A stretch of 31,765 nt of DNA, taken from assembly GCA_964613745.1 (NCBI GenBank), contig CAZTJA010000027.1, positions 1 to 31,765 of the forward strand. The letters are read 5' to 3'. The position numbers were made by a program, and so were the translations under genes. The DNA is from CAZTJA01 sp964613745. Its GTDB lineage: Bacteria > Desulfobacterota > Desulfomonilia > Desulfomonilales > Desulfomonilaceae. Every line of letters begins with the position of its first letter. Position 1 is the stretch's first letter. Below, piece after piece: positions 23,177-31,022 of this stretch. The notes under the pieces were generated by a model that ran no database searches, was not told where the DNA came from, and worked only from the letters and a program-made list of their open reading frames with translations.

Positions 23177-24208
23177 TTAGATTCTGCCAACCGCAGGTGA
23201 TGCTTTTTTGCCGTACTCTTTTACGGTTTTCACATATGCCTCGACGTTATCCGCTTTTACTTCAGGCCACAGATCGCAACCGGGCCATACAGCATCCACT
23301 CCTGCGTCGATACAGGCTTTGATTACATCGGGTACTTCCGCTGCATCTTTCTGACACAGAGTCCCGTACGGGTCGAAGTTCCCCAAGAGAAGCATATCGT
23401 CGCCGATTTTCTTTCGGGTTTCCACCAGGTTGTTTTTCTGATCGAAACTGAGTGCATCGGCTCCGCAGTCGTTCATGAGATCAACTATAAGATCCGTTCC
23501 ACCACAGATGTGCAGTACCTTTGGTGAATTGAGGGCCGCGAAGATTTTTTGCAGATACGGCTGGATGAGCTGTTTCCACATTCTCGGAGAAAGTAGGTCC
23601 GTTCCGGATCCCATTTCTCTAATGCTGATATAGTCGGCGCCGAGATCCTGATAACGTTTTGCTACGTCGATGACTACCTGTGTCATCTTCTCCTGGAAGG
23701 CTTCGACCCGATCTTTGTCCTTCTTAATGCCTTTGAGAAGAAGGTCAAGTTCGATTACCTGGCCGCCCAGTGTAAAAGGTCCGAGAACCCAGGCTCCTAC
23801 CGCAAACCGTCCATCTTTCTTGAGGATCTTGAATGCATCTTCAACGACAGGCATTCTGGCCTTGTTGATGTAGTCAGGATCGATATTGACGGCATCAAGG
23901 CTTTCCCATTTCGTGGGCACGGTCGGATAGAGAATGCCTTCTGCATCCGCATAAAGGCTGATGCCCCTACCCATAGCCTCAGGGATAGTGCACATATCGT
24001 AAGGAATGATGCAGGCATCAAAGCCGAACAACTCAGCACTGGTCATCGCCGAATTTGCCAAGTTTTCAGCGGATCCGTGAACCGAGGCAAATTTGATACC
24101 CAGCTTTTGAATGGCCTGAGCAGTAACCATTCCCATGCCGCTGAAGCAAGGCATAGTGTCGATGGGTTCTTTTTTGAAAAATTTCTGAACACGTTCTTTC
24201 GAATTCAT
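23177..24208 (-). CDS. UroD-family corrinoid methyltransferase (CmuA/MtaA type)
   Basis: A 343-residue TIM-barrel methyltransferase of the MtaA/CmuA group. Zinc ligands are His233 and Cys235 (HICGG) and Cys311 (WPGCD). The N terminus MNSKERVQKFFKKEPIDTMP is typical. It either loads the adjacent corrinoid protein with methyl from the substrate or works in reverse; the immediate gene neighbour order (MtrH type, UroD type, corrinoid protein) favours substrate methyltransferase as in CmuA. The methylated substrate is not evident. It is the same length as the Sec-containing paralogue at 25692-26723 and its Cys311 corresponds exactly to Sec311 there. Confidence 0.9.
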   Translation of the reverse strand: MNSKERVQKFFKKEPIDTMPCFSGMGMVTAQAIQKLGIKFASVHGSAENLANSAMTSAELFGFDACIIPYDMCTIPEAMGRGISLYADAEGILYPTVPTKWESLDAVNIDPDYINKARMPVVEDAFKILKKDGRFAVGAWVLGPFTLGGQVIELDLLLKGIKKDKDRVEAFQEKMTQVVIDVAKRYQDLGADYISIREMGSGTDLLSPRMWKQLIQPYLQKIFAALNSPKVLHICGGTDLIVDLMNDCGADALSFDQKNNLVETRKKIGDDMLLLGNFDPYGTLCQKDAAEVPDVIKACIDAGVDAVWPGCDLWPEVKADNVEAYVKTVKEYGKKASPAVGRI

Positions 24209-24267
24209 TGTATATCCTTCTAGTCTCTACATGTCGAAAGTAGCCGGCTGCGAGTCTTGGATTCTCG

Positions 24268-25218
24268 TCATGTCATGGTTTTTAGCTGTTCTACGAACTC
24301 TGGGAAGAGCTTGTACAAAGGATGGGTCTCACAAGCCGGCAATTTTTTGGTTTCACCGAACGCGAGTGTTGCGGTGAAAGCATCGGCCATAGCAACTGCG
24401 GGCACGATTCTCTCTGATCCGATCATGGGACCGGAGAAGATCATGTCGTGATACCAACTTGAGGATAGAGCTTCCAGAGCTGCGTCAGCTCCTGCCCAGC
24501 CTCTTTGACCGAACATTTCCTTGGCGGCTTTCCACATGTAGGACCCATTTGAGGGTGCGCTGGCACAGGGAAAACCCCATTTTTCTTTAATGAGTTTATT
24601 GGAGAGGGAACACAGAGCCGTTGCCGGTCCGTTCATGACCGATGTGTCGACGAAAATGCTCTCGAATTTGGCGCCGACTTTGTCCATCACGTCCAGAAGT
24701 TTCTGTGTGCCTGTTATACGACCTGTCTGCATCTGATCGGCCATGTCGAATGCAACCAACAGCACATGCTTTACGCCGATGTCGAAAATTTCTTTGACTT
24801 CGGTTTCGAGATCTTTTTCCCAAACGGTAATGCTGTTGTAAAACATTCTGTCTAAAAGGCCTTTTTCAGCGCAGTATCTGGCCCCTTCCAACTTAGGCTT
24901 CATGGTCCATGCGTCGATGCAGAAGGGCATATTTGTGTTAGCGACCACGAAATCAACATATCGTTGAAATTCTTCCGCCTTTGTTGCCACTATGTCTGCC
25001 ATTACGGGCACGCCGGTATCGGCCGAAAGCTTATCGCAAGTATTGAGGTAACTTGCAGCAAGCTTTTCGTCGAAGCCTTCCTTACGTTTGCCCTCAAAGA
25101 TCTTGTCCTTGGCCTGGAAAATCGAAGGCACGACCACCGTCGGGTAATCACCCGGTTGACCTCCGAATTTTACTCCACCAACTTCACAGACCTTTTGCGG
25201 TGTATCAAACCTGAACAT
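24268..25218 (-). CDS. MtrH-family methyltransferase (methylcorrinoid:pterin)
   Basis: A 316-residue member of the tetrahydromethanopterin S-methyltransferase subunit H family, recognised by the N-terminal MFRFDTPQKVCEVGGVKFGG and VVVPSIFQ, then VMADIVATK, FCIDAWTM and ASAPSNGSYMW. Bacterial relatives (CmuB, MtgA) move the methyl group from a methyl-corrinoid protein to tetrahydrofolate, which would be the expected role here. The ATG at 25218 follows GGAGG by 5 nt; the longer frame from 25260 lacks a signal. It lies between the thioredoxin-like gene and the UroD-family gene. No tetrahydrofolate oxidation genes are in the window. Confidence 0.9.
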   Translation of the reverse strand: MFRFDTPQKVCEVGGVKFGGQPGDYPTVVVPSIFQAKDKIFEGKRKEGFDEKLAASYLNTCDKLSADTGVPVMADIVATKAEEFQRYVDFVVANTNMPFCIDAWTMKPKLEGARYCAEKGLLDRMFYNSITVWEKDLETEVKEIFDIGVKHVLLVAFDMADQMQTGRITGTQKLLDVMDKVGAKFESIFVDTSVMNGPATALCSLSNKLIKEKWGFPCASAPSNGSYMWKAAKEMFGQRGWAGADAALEALSSSWYHDMIFSGPMIGSERIVPAVAMADAFTATLAFGETKKLPACETHPLYKLFPEFVEQLKTMT

Positions 25219-25290
25219 GCAGTCCTCCGGATTGGGCGATGCATGAGCATCGCCCTCCATTTATCAGCTCATAACGCTATAAAACAAAGC

Positions 25291-25680
25291 CTATTCGACT
25301 CGCCTTGTATTTTGACCGGCACCCATCTTATCGAGATTCGCTTCGAGATTATCGAAATCAAAACCCTTATCTCTTAAGGCTTTGATTCTCTCGGCGAGTT
25401 CGGGATTGGGAGCACGTTCGGCCATAGCGTCTATCAACTCTTCATATTGGGGAATGATGGATTCAAAAAGTAAATCGCCTTGAATGGCTATTGTGGGAAG
25501 GACTCGGCCTTTCATTTCAAGAAACTTGCCTATTCCTTCTTTGTTTTTGATGGACCATTCCTTGTATACGACTACATCCTGAATTTCCTTGGGCAATGCA
25601 GCAACAGCTTCCGTCATGTAACCGCATGCCGCACACTGGACGCTGTCGAGGGTGAGCACGTCTATAACGATTTTATCCAT
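25291..25680 (-). CDS. Thioredoxin-like protein with CAAC motif
   Basis: A 129-residue thioredoxin-fold protein with Cys16-Ala-Ala-Cys19, the segment VVYKEWSIKN and a cis-proline strand LPTIAIQGDLLFES. An extra ~35-residue helical tail distinguishes it from the 94-residue UxxC paralogue at 18478-18762. The ATG at 25680 is preceded by GGAG and lies 11 bp after the extended stop of the selenoprotein methyltransferase. It probably supplies reducing equivalents to the methyltransferase or corrinoid protein. Function inferred from fold and place. Confidence 0.85.
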   Translation of the reverse strand: MDKIVIDVLTLDSVQCAACGYMTEAVAALPKEIQDVVVYKEWSIKNKEGIGKFLEMKGRVLPTIAIQGDLLFESIIPQYEELIDAMAERAPNPELAERIKALRDKGFDFDNLEANLDKMGAGQNTRRVE

Positions 25681-25691
25681 GGCTCACTCCC

Positions 25692-26723
25692 TTATTTAGG
25701 TGTGGGATACTTTGCGTAATAGGTGTTGTACCATTCAACTGCTTCAATGGCTTTGTCCATATGTTCCACCGGAACATCGTATGGCATGTCTCAGCCAGGG
25801 GCAAAGACGAAACCATGATTGCCCCCTGCAGCTAATGATACGATGGCATCTTCCCTCGGGGATAGGATTCCAAGAGAAAGAGCCAATGTAAGTTTCAAGT
25901 TGCCGCCGAAACCGACTCCGTGCTTGCGAGCAACGTCTCTTACGAAGGTCAGGTTCAGCTGCTCGTCAATTGCGAAACCGTCTGTTCCCACCGTCGCCAC
26001 TTCTTCCATAACTTTCGTTGCGTCACCGCAAATGAAAAAGCTGGAAACCTTACCGGCTTTTTTGGTGGCTTCGATGGCGGGCTGGGTTGCCGGGGTAACG
26101 AATTCCCTGAAAGTTTCGGGCTTAATCTGCGAGGCAACCGGATCTGTTATGGCGATTACGTCACAACCGATTTCTTCGGCATAGATGCGAGCCGCTTCGC
26201 CCGCCACTAAACCACAGAAGTCGATTATTTCTTTCGCCAAGGCTTTGTTTTTGTAGACGTCCGTGAAGATACGCACGCCTCTCAGGTGACCTGCGAGAGT
26301 CAGCGGACCGCACAGAATGCCGTAGAGTGCCACATCGCCCAGTTTTTCCTTGGCCTTCTTGCCGGCTTCAATGATGGTTGGCCATCTGCCGTCTTTCGGT
26401 CCGGGAATCTTCGGGTTCCACTCTGCCAGGGTCTGCTTGTCAAGCGGGTGTCCCGTGACTGAAGGCGGATTATCCGGCCACCATTTGTGGTCGCATCCCA
26501 TTGAAATGGCTTCGACGGTTAGGTCGAAGAGTAGCGGAATGCCGTCGGCTTTGTAACGCTCTGCAGCGTAGCAAACGCCTTTTGCGATAAGATCGGGATC
26601 CTTAAGGAACTTGTCTGCCGGCTCACCAATGAGATAAGCGGAATGCACACCTGAATAAGGCACCCAGGGCACCTTTTCGGTGTATAGACCTTTAACGGCA
26701 TCGATCACTGCCTGTTTACCCAT
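25692..26723 (-). CDS. Selenocysteine-containing UroD-family methyltransferase (UGA at 25793-25791 read as Sec)
   Basis: Reading the TGA at codon 311 as selenocysteine gives a 343-residue MtaA/CmuA-type methyltransferase, exactly the length of its neighbour at 23177-24208, whose zinc ligand Cys311 aligns with Sec311 (WPGCD versus APGUD). The 32 residues after the Sec match the family C terminus (DVPVEHMDKAIEAVEWYN) and end at TAA, 11 bp before the next gene. Stopping at the TGA would leave the protein without its third metal ligand and a 110-bp untranslated stretch. The other zinc motif is also unusual: F230-I-C232 in place of His-x-Cys. The ATG at 26723 has GGAGG 5 nt upstream. A SECIS-like hairpin follows the UGA. 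First gene of the cluster, with a 270-nt structured leader. Confidence 0.87.
25757..25784 (-). promoter_or_regulatory. Bacterial SECIS-like stem-loop, UroD-family selenoprotein
   Basis: On the minus strand arms ATGTTCC and GGAACAT form a perfect 7-bp stem around a GGT loop, with outer CCAT/ATGG pairing across a 3-nt bulge. The loop begins 21 nt after the TGA and starts with G. This is the clearest of the three SECIS-like elements in the window. Confidence 0.78.
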
Positions 26724-26990
26724 TTGCACCTCCTCGAGAGGGTTACTCGGTGAATATACGGTTTTCCCTACACCAAGCCTGGACAGTACCGTCTTACCCG
26801 GCCTCCAATCCGGGAGTCCTAGTGGTAGTCCGAGCGTAGGCCGCGATATGGGCGTTGCGGACGCAGCTGATGCGTCCGAGCATTATCCTGCATTGCGGTT
26901 CAGCAGGCTCTGCGTTGAGTTCTAAAATGATTTGTTTCCGAGTGAGTTTTGCAGTCAAATGTGCCGTCCCTAATGAGCACATTTGCATAC
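26724..26990 (-). promoter_or_regulatory. Long structured leader of the methyl-transfer operon
   Basis: About 265 nt separate the predicted transcript start from the first ATG. Three hairpins are clear on the minus strand: CAAATGTGC/GCACATTTG (26956-26964 with 26977-26985), CGGACGCA/TGCGTCCG (26858-26878, 8 bp with a 5-nt loop) and CCCGG/CCGGG (26797-26814). GTCCGAGC (plus strand) is repeated at 26828-26835 and 26874-26881. No cobalamin or other known riboswitch core was recognised. Confidence 0.5.
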
Positions 26991-26994
26991 TAGC

Positions 26995-27023
26995 ACTGTA
27001 CAAAGGGTCTGATGACCAGTCAA
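26995..27023 (-). promoter_or_regulatory. Sigma-70 promoter of the methyl-transfer operon
   Basis: TTGACT (27023-27018) and TACAGT (27000-26995) are 17 bp apart on the minus strand. AAAGGGTCT repeats lie in its spacer and upstream of its -35 box, suggesting regulation. Confidence 0.65.
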
Positions 27024-27050
27024 GATCTATTGGTAGTCTAAAAAGGGTCT
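27002..27050 (-). repeat. AAAGGGTCT direct repeats, 40 bp apart
   Basis: AAAGGGTCT occurs at 27002-27010 (between -10 and -35) and at 27042-27050 (upstream of -35). Forty bp is close to four helical turns, so both sites face the same side. Likely binding sites for a regulator of the operon; the nearby PAS-LuxR proteins are candidates. Confidence 0.5.
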
Positions 27051-27162
27051 AATTTGAATAGTTTTTCAGGGAATACCCATAGACTTACCATTCCGCAATT
27101 CTTGGTTCGTCGGGCATTAAGCACCCTTTATTTAAGCCGTTTTTCAGTAACGTGAAAGAGTT

Positions 27163-27179
27163 CGTTTCGATCCGAAACG
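27163..27179 (-). terminator. Possible terminator after the PAS-LuxR gene
   Basis: CGTTTCG (27163-27169) and CGAAACG (27173-27179) pair over 7 bp around ATC; a competing outer pair GCCGTTT/AAACGGC spans 27136-27182. It lies 115 bp past the stop of the minus-strand regulator, and only a mixed T-rich stretch follows. Nothing else is evident in 27051-27292. Confidence 0.4.
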
Positions 27180-27292
27180 GCTGGATGGAATCACAATCTA
27201 CTGGGGCCGTTTTATTCAGCGCGCAGCCGATTCGGGCGGCGTTCGTCTACCACTCTCGTTCATAGACAAGAAACTCTGTTCAGTGAAGCATC

Positions 27293-29695
27293 CTAAGCAA
27301 GTTCAAAGTTTTTCAGGAAACTGGATAAGTTTCGTTCTTTCGGTCCCAAACCAAGTTTCTTTCGTATCGATATTCTTTGGAGTCGGACGGTATCGGCACT
27401 TTTGTCGAGCACGAAAGCAATTTCTTCCGTGGTTTTTCCAAGACGGATCAATCGTGCGACTTCAAGTTCTTTATCGGTCAACTTGAGAATGGGATTCTTG
27501 GGATCGGGTTCACTGGTTTCGCTCGTCCAGCCAAGATCCTGCAATATGGATTCAGCGAGATTCTCGACTTTCTCCGGCTTGTTCTTGGAGTTTACAATGT
27601 GTTGGAGTTTTCCGGTCAACCTCCGGGAAAGATCGGTTGCAACCTGCTCACAAGCTCTTATTCGCTCGGATTCCGCATGTCTCAGCAGGGTATTGAGGGC
27701 CAGGTTCTTTTCCTGAAGTTCCTGAGTTTTAAACGTAAGGCGCTCTTCGAGCCTCCTCTGTTGAGTCACATCGTGGCATATACCGACCGTGCCATAGGGC
27801 TTTCCCTGATCATCTTTCAGCATAGTGAAGATTGTGAAGGCCATGCCGCGGGAACCATCGGAACGCAGGAATTCGTAGTCACTTTTCCAAACATCGCCGT
27901 CTCGATGAACTCCCCTGTTCTCCTGATCCAACTCCTCGCCTTTATGGGTTCGAGTGAGAATGAATGCCGATTGACCAAGGATCTGATCTTTGTTGTAGCC
28001 GAACATCCTTTCGCTTGCAGGGTTCCAATCGATGACATTGCCGTCCAGGTCGGTGACTATTATCGCTTCTTCCATATAATCGAAAATGTGCTGATACTGT
28101 TTAAGTTGACGCTCCTCTTTCTTCTGAGCGGACACGTCCTTTACAAATATGGCAAGTCCGTCCCCGATTTTGCAGAGCCAAAAGTATAGGGTTGAGATCG
28201 TCGGGTCGTTCGGCAATAGCTGGATATCCAAATGAAACTCTGCGAGCTTACCGGATTCGGTTACTCGCTTTGCCGCTTGAAACAAATGGATGCGCGCTTT
28301 TTCGTCGGTAAAGAGCATATCCAGGTTTAATTCCGGATTCCCCCAGCGATCACTTCTGAAAAGTTTTACGGCAGCATTGTTTGCGCCGAGGCAAAAAAAG
28401 TCTTTTATACACCTACCCTCGCCTCTGGCTGCTTTCATGAGCAACACTGGGTATGGAATCGTATTTAAAGTAAGCCCTGCGAGGACATCTTTTGAAAAAT
28501 TATGATATTGCCCGGCATCGAGATCATCTCGACATGATACCAGGGCAATTACTCCATGTGAGCGGCCGACGGGAAAGGTAGAAATGAAGGAATGTTCAAA
28601 CAGCATTTGGCCGGGCAGTCCGAGAGGGTCAATCTTTTCATCTTTGGAGATCCTCTCGGCGGCTAAACCTTCCAGATAGGACTGCCACATAGCAGCAGTT
28701 TCCGGTGGGATCGGCAAGTCCTTGACTTGCGCTCCGATTATTTCTTCGGATCGTAGATGCAGCGAAAAAGCTTTATTGAAGGCCGACAGAGCGGATGAAG
28801 AGAACCGGGTAAAACCCTTTCCCGGTTGATAGGAATAGAGGCCCAAAGGCGCTGAATCAACAAGGGTTCTAAGCTCTTGTACGCCGGCCTTTTCTCTTGG
28901 ATCCGAAAGCAAACCGACCAGTTGTTTCGGTTGCCCACGGTCATCGAGGAGCACGAGGACGGTCAAGAATACCTCCATCCAGTGCCCGTCTTTATGTTTC
29001 AATTTCAGTCTTATATCCGGACGACCAACACCTTCGGACCAATACTTATCTACTGCCGACAGTGCCCCCCTCACGACGTCCGGCTCTTCCATGAGCGTTT
29101 GTACCCATTTGTGAATATGAGAAAGCTCGTCGAACGAGTATCCCGTCATTCTTTGGGCTTCAAGATTGTACGATGTGAAGAATCCGTCGCGTCTTACGGA
29201 TATGATTCCGACGCCGCTGTTTCGATAGAGCAATCCCAAGAGAGCTTCCGTATTCATGCGAGAGACGGCAATCTGGCCGCGTACCGTTCCGCTCAAGACT
29301 GCGTAATCTTCTCTGGCGTCGACAATTTCCTTGAGTTTGGCAATGCATGAAATAATTACGGATGGATTAAATGGGGGGGAAAGAAAAATGGGCCTGTAAA
29401 AACGGGGTAAATCGACATCTTTCCAGTTAATATCAGACCCCGAAAGCACCAGAAATTCCGCTCCGGGTTTCAGTTCCTTGATGCTGCGGACAATCCTCGG
29501 CAACGGCATGAAGGCTCTATTTACGTCGATAATTACTACAAAATACTGGGAATTGTCGTGAGCCAGTTCCGCCAGAGCTCGCAGTCCATCGGACATTTCT
29601 ATTACCGAAGCGTCCGCGAATTCGGAATTGAGCTGTTCCCTTAATTTTTTGTCAATGAGATCAATAGCTCCAATCCAAAGAAGCTTCCTTTTCAT
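27293..29695 (-). CDS. Multi-PAS LuxR-family transcriptional regulator
   Basis: An 800-residue cytoplasmic regulator. The N-terminal ~125 residues resemble a response-regulator fold (LLWIGAIDLIDKKLREQL, VVIIDVNRAF) but the phosphorylation site is not clear. At least two good PAS domains follow (residues about 165-270 and 530-650, the latter with IIVTDLDGNVIDWNPASERMFGY), with PAS-like regions between. A coiled coil (about 650-690) leads to a LuxR-type HTH (about 730-790, LTDKELEVARLIRLGKTTEEIA and RKKLGLGPKERN). No membrane segment or kinase domain. It lies just upstream of the methyl-transfer operon promoter, on the same strand, making it the best candidate regulator. Confidence 0.87.
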   Translation of the reverse strand: MKRKLLWIGAIDLIDKKLREQLNSEFADASVIEMSDGLRALAELAHDNSQYFVVIIDVNRAFMPLPRIVRSIKELKPGAEFLVLSGSDINWKDVDLPRFYRPIFLSPPFNPSVIISCIAKLKEIVDAREDYAVLSGTVRGQIAVSRMNTEALLGLLYRNSGVGIISVRRDGFFTSYNLEAQRMTGYSFDELSHIHKWVQTLMEEPDVVRGALSAVDKYWSEGVGRPDIRLKLKHKDGHWMEVFLTVLVLLDDRGQPKQLVGLLSDPREKAGVQELRTLVDSAPLGLYSYQPGKGFTRFSSSALSAFNKAFSLHLRSEEIIGAQVKDLPIPPETAAMWQSYLEGLAAERISKDEKIDPLGLPGQMLFEHSFISTFPVGRSHGVIALVSCRDDLDAGQYHNFSKDVLAGLTLNTIPYPVLLMKAARGEGRCIKDFFCLGANNAAVKLFRSDRWGNPELNLDMLFTDEKARIHLFQAAKRVTESGKLAEFHLDIQLLPNDPTISTLYFWLCKIGDGLAIFVKDVSAQKKEERQLKQYQHIFDYMEEAIIVTDLDGNVIDWNPASERMFGYNKDQILGQSAFILTRTHKGEELDQENRGVHRDGDVWKSDYEFLRSDGSRGMAFTIFTMLKDDQGKPYGTVGICHDVTQQRRLEERLTFKTQELQEKNLALNTLLRHAESERIRACEQVATDLSRRLTGKLQHIVNSKNKPEKVENLAESILQDLGWTSETSEPDPKNPILKLTDKELEVARLIRLGKTTEEIAFVLDKSADTVRLQRISIRKKLGLGPKERNLSSFLKNFELA

Positions 29696-29734
29696 AGTGG
29701 TACCTTGTGAGTGAGAGGAGGAGAAATCCTGTGA

Positions 29735-29764
29735 TTGACTCGGAATTGAAAAATCTCATATAGT
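29735..29764 (+). promoter_or_regulatory. Sigma-70 promoter of the adenosyltransferase gene
   Basis: TTGACT (29735-29740) and TATAGT (29759-29764) are 18 bp apart, 43 bp before the start codon. The divergent PAS-LuxR gene starts at 29695. Confidence 0.65.
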
Positions 29765-29806
29765 TTAGCATATATTCCCACAACGGTTTAGTAGGAGATC
29801 CTGATC

Positions 29807-30331
29807 ATGGAAAAAGGCTCTGTTCGGGTTTTAACGGGAAACGGCAAAGGAAAGACTACCGGGGCGTTGGGGATGGCCATAGCTGAAGTTTCAAAAGGGC
29901 GAAAGGTGTTCATGGTTCAGTTTTTGAAAACACCGGATTCATCCGGGGAGCACTTTGCAGTAAAGGTCTTGTCTCCGCAATTTGCGATTTTCCCGATGGG
30001 AACCCCTGGATTCATCAAACAACGTCCTGTCAAGCCCGAAGAAATAAGCGCCGCCGGACGTGCGTTGGAAACCGCCAGGTCTGCCGTCCATAGCGGGGAT
30101 TATGATCTGATCATACTCGATGAAGTAAATGTTGCGATTGACAAGAAACTACTCAGCTTGGACGAACTCCTGGCTATTGTCGATACAAAGCCTCCCAAGT
30201 TGGATTTACTCTTAACCGGACGGAACGCTGATCCAAAGCTCGTTGAAAAAGCCGACACGGTGTGGGTGATGAACAAGAAAAAACACTACTTCGATGCCGG
30301 TGTAAAAGCGAAGAGAGGTATTGATTTCTAG
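29807..30331 (+). CDS. cobO: Corrinoid adenosyltransferase (CobA/CobO/BtuR family)
   Basis: A 174-residue ATP:corrinoid adenosyltransferase, which transfers the 5'-deoxyadenosyl group of ATP to reduced corrinoids during coenzyme B12 assembly or salvage. The P-loop GNGKGKTTGALGMA (residues about 11-24) and LIILDEVNVAIDKK are diagnostic. The ATG follows AGGAG at 8-nt spacing. It lies divergent to the PAS-LuxR regulator, next to a corrinoid-dependent methyl-transfer operon, so it probably serves the same B12 pool, though adenosylation is not itself needed for methyl transfer. Confidence 0.93.
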   Translation: MEKGSVRVLTGNGKGKTTGALGMAIAEVSKGRKVFMVQFLKTPDSSGEHFAVKVLSPQFAIFPMGTPGFIKQRPVKPEEISAAGRALETARSAVHSGDYDLIILDEVNVAIDKKLLSLDELLAIVDTKPPKLDLLLTGRNADPKLVEKADTVWVMNKKKHYFDAGVKAKRGIDF

Positions 30332-30363
30332 GACGCCTCCGGCTTGTGCACGTGACTTTTCGT

Positions 30364-30975
30364 TCAGCCGAGTGTTGTTCGAATTTCCAGCTTGTGATCT
30401 GCTGCGGCCTTGATTAAGGACATCAAGTCCGGGCCTACAATAGCTGACGTGCCGGCACTTGATTCATGTACACGGACGTCGATGTGAATGACATCTTCAC
30501 GGGATGATGTAGTCAACAATAGTCGTGATCCGGACCCTGCTTTGTCCGCAATGTGTGCGAGTATCTCAAACAAAAGATTATGAACTGTCATGGGTTGGGA
30601 TAGAATCGGTGAAACCGGTTCACTGGATTCGAGGGACAGATTCACCCCTTTCATGTTCCAGGTCCGCTTGCCGAGGGTAATGAGTCTCGTTAAAACCACG
30701 TTTATGTGAATTTCGGCGGTTTCCTCATCGCTTGCGTGGGCAAATCCATTCAGTTCTGTGGAAATATCAACGCCTCTGCGTACTTGCTCAGCAATTTTGT
30801 TGAGACTTTTGAGAAATTTGTCTCTATGGGGAATCTCTTCCTTCGTGAAACCGATGAGATCTTCCATAAGTCCTGCTGATTCTTTTATTATCGCAAGCAC
30901 GTTTTTTAGTTCATGGGTTACTCCGGCGGTAATTTTGCCCATGAAGGCGGCGTCTGAAAGAGTTTGATTGTCCAT
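30364..30975 (-). CDS. Small histidine-kinase-like protein
   Basis: A 203-residue protein with a HisKA-type dimerisation segment containing the H-box (GKITAGVTHELKNVLAIIKE, near residues 12-31) and a C-terminal region that looks like a reduced ATPase domain without clear N and G boxes. Such proteins can act as phosphotransfer partners or depend on another kinase. The ATG at 30975 has GGAG 5 nt upstream; a GTG at 31026 overlapping the ABC gene is a longer alternative. Coupled to the ABC ATPase gene upstream, which suggests sensing or control of transport. No sensor domain is visible. Confidence 0.65.
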   Translation of the reverse strand: MDNQTLSDAAFMGKITAGVTHELKNVLAIIKESAGLMEDLIGFTKEEIPHRDKFLKSLNKIAEQVRRGVDISTELNGFAHASDEETAEIHINVVLTRLITLGKRTWNMKGVNLSLESSEPVSPILSQPMTVHNLLFEILAHIADKAGSGSRLLLTTSSREDVIHIDVRVHESSAGTSAIVGPDLMSLIKAAADHKLEIRTTLG

Positions 30976-31022
30976 ACCATCTCCGTCAACTTCTAGACTA
31001 CATACGGCTGTTATTTCGGGAA

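Noticed and set aside
24240..24270. Sec read-through at the TGA ending the MtrH-type gene
   Set aside because: The protein is complete at its usual length and the extension has no recognisable family match.
26700..27050. Cobalamin or TPP riboswitch in the leader of the methyl-transfer operon
   Set aside because: A GAACC...GGATAATGC stretch recalls the TPP 3' half, but the CTGAGA core is missing, and no B12-box or conserved cobalamin core is seen.
27051..27292. Coding sequence between the operon promoter and the PAS-LuxR gene
   Set aside because: No open frame with a credible start or similarity was found; only inverted repeats are visible.
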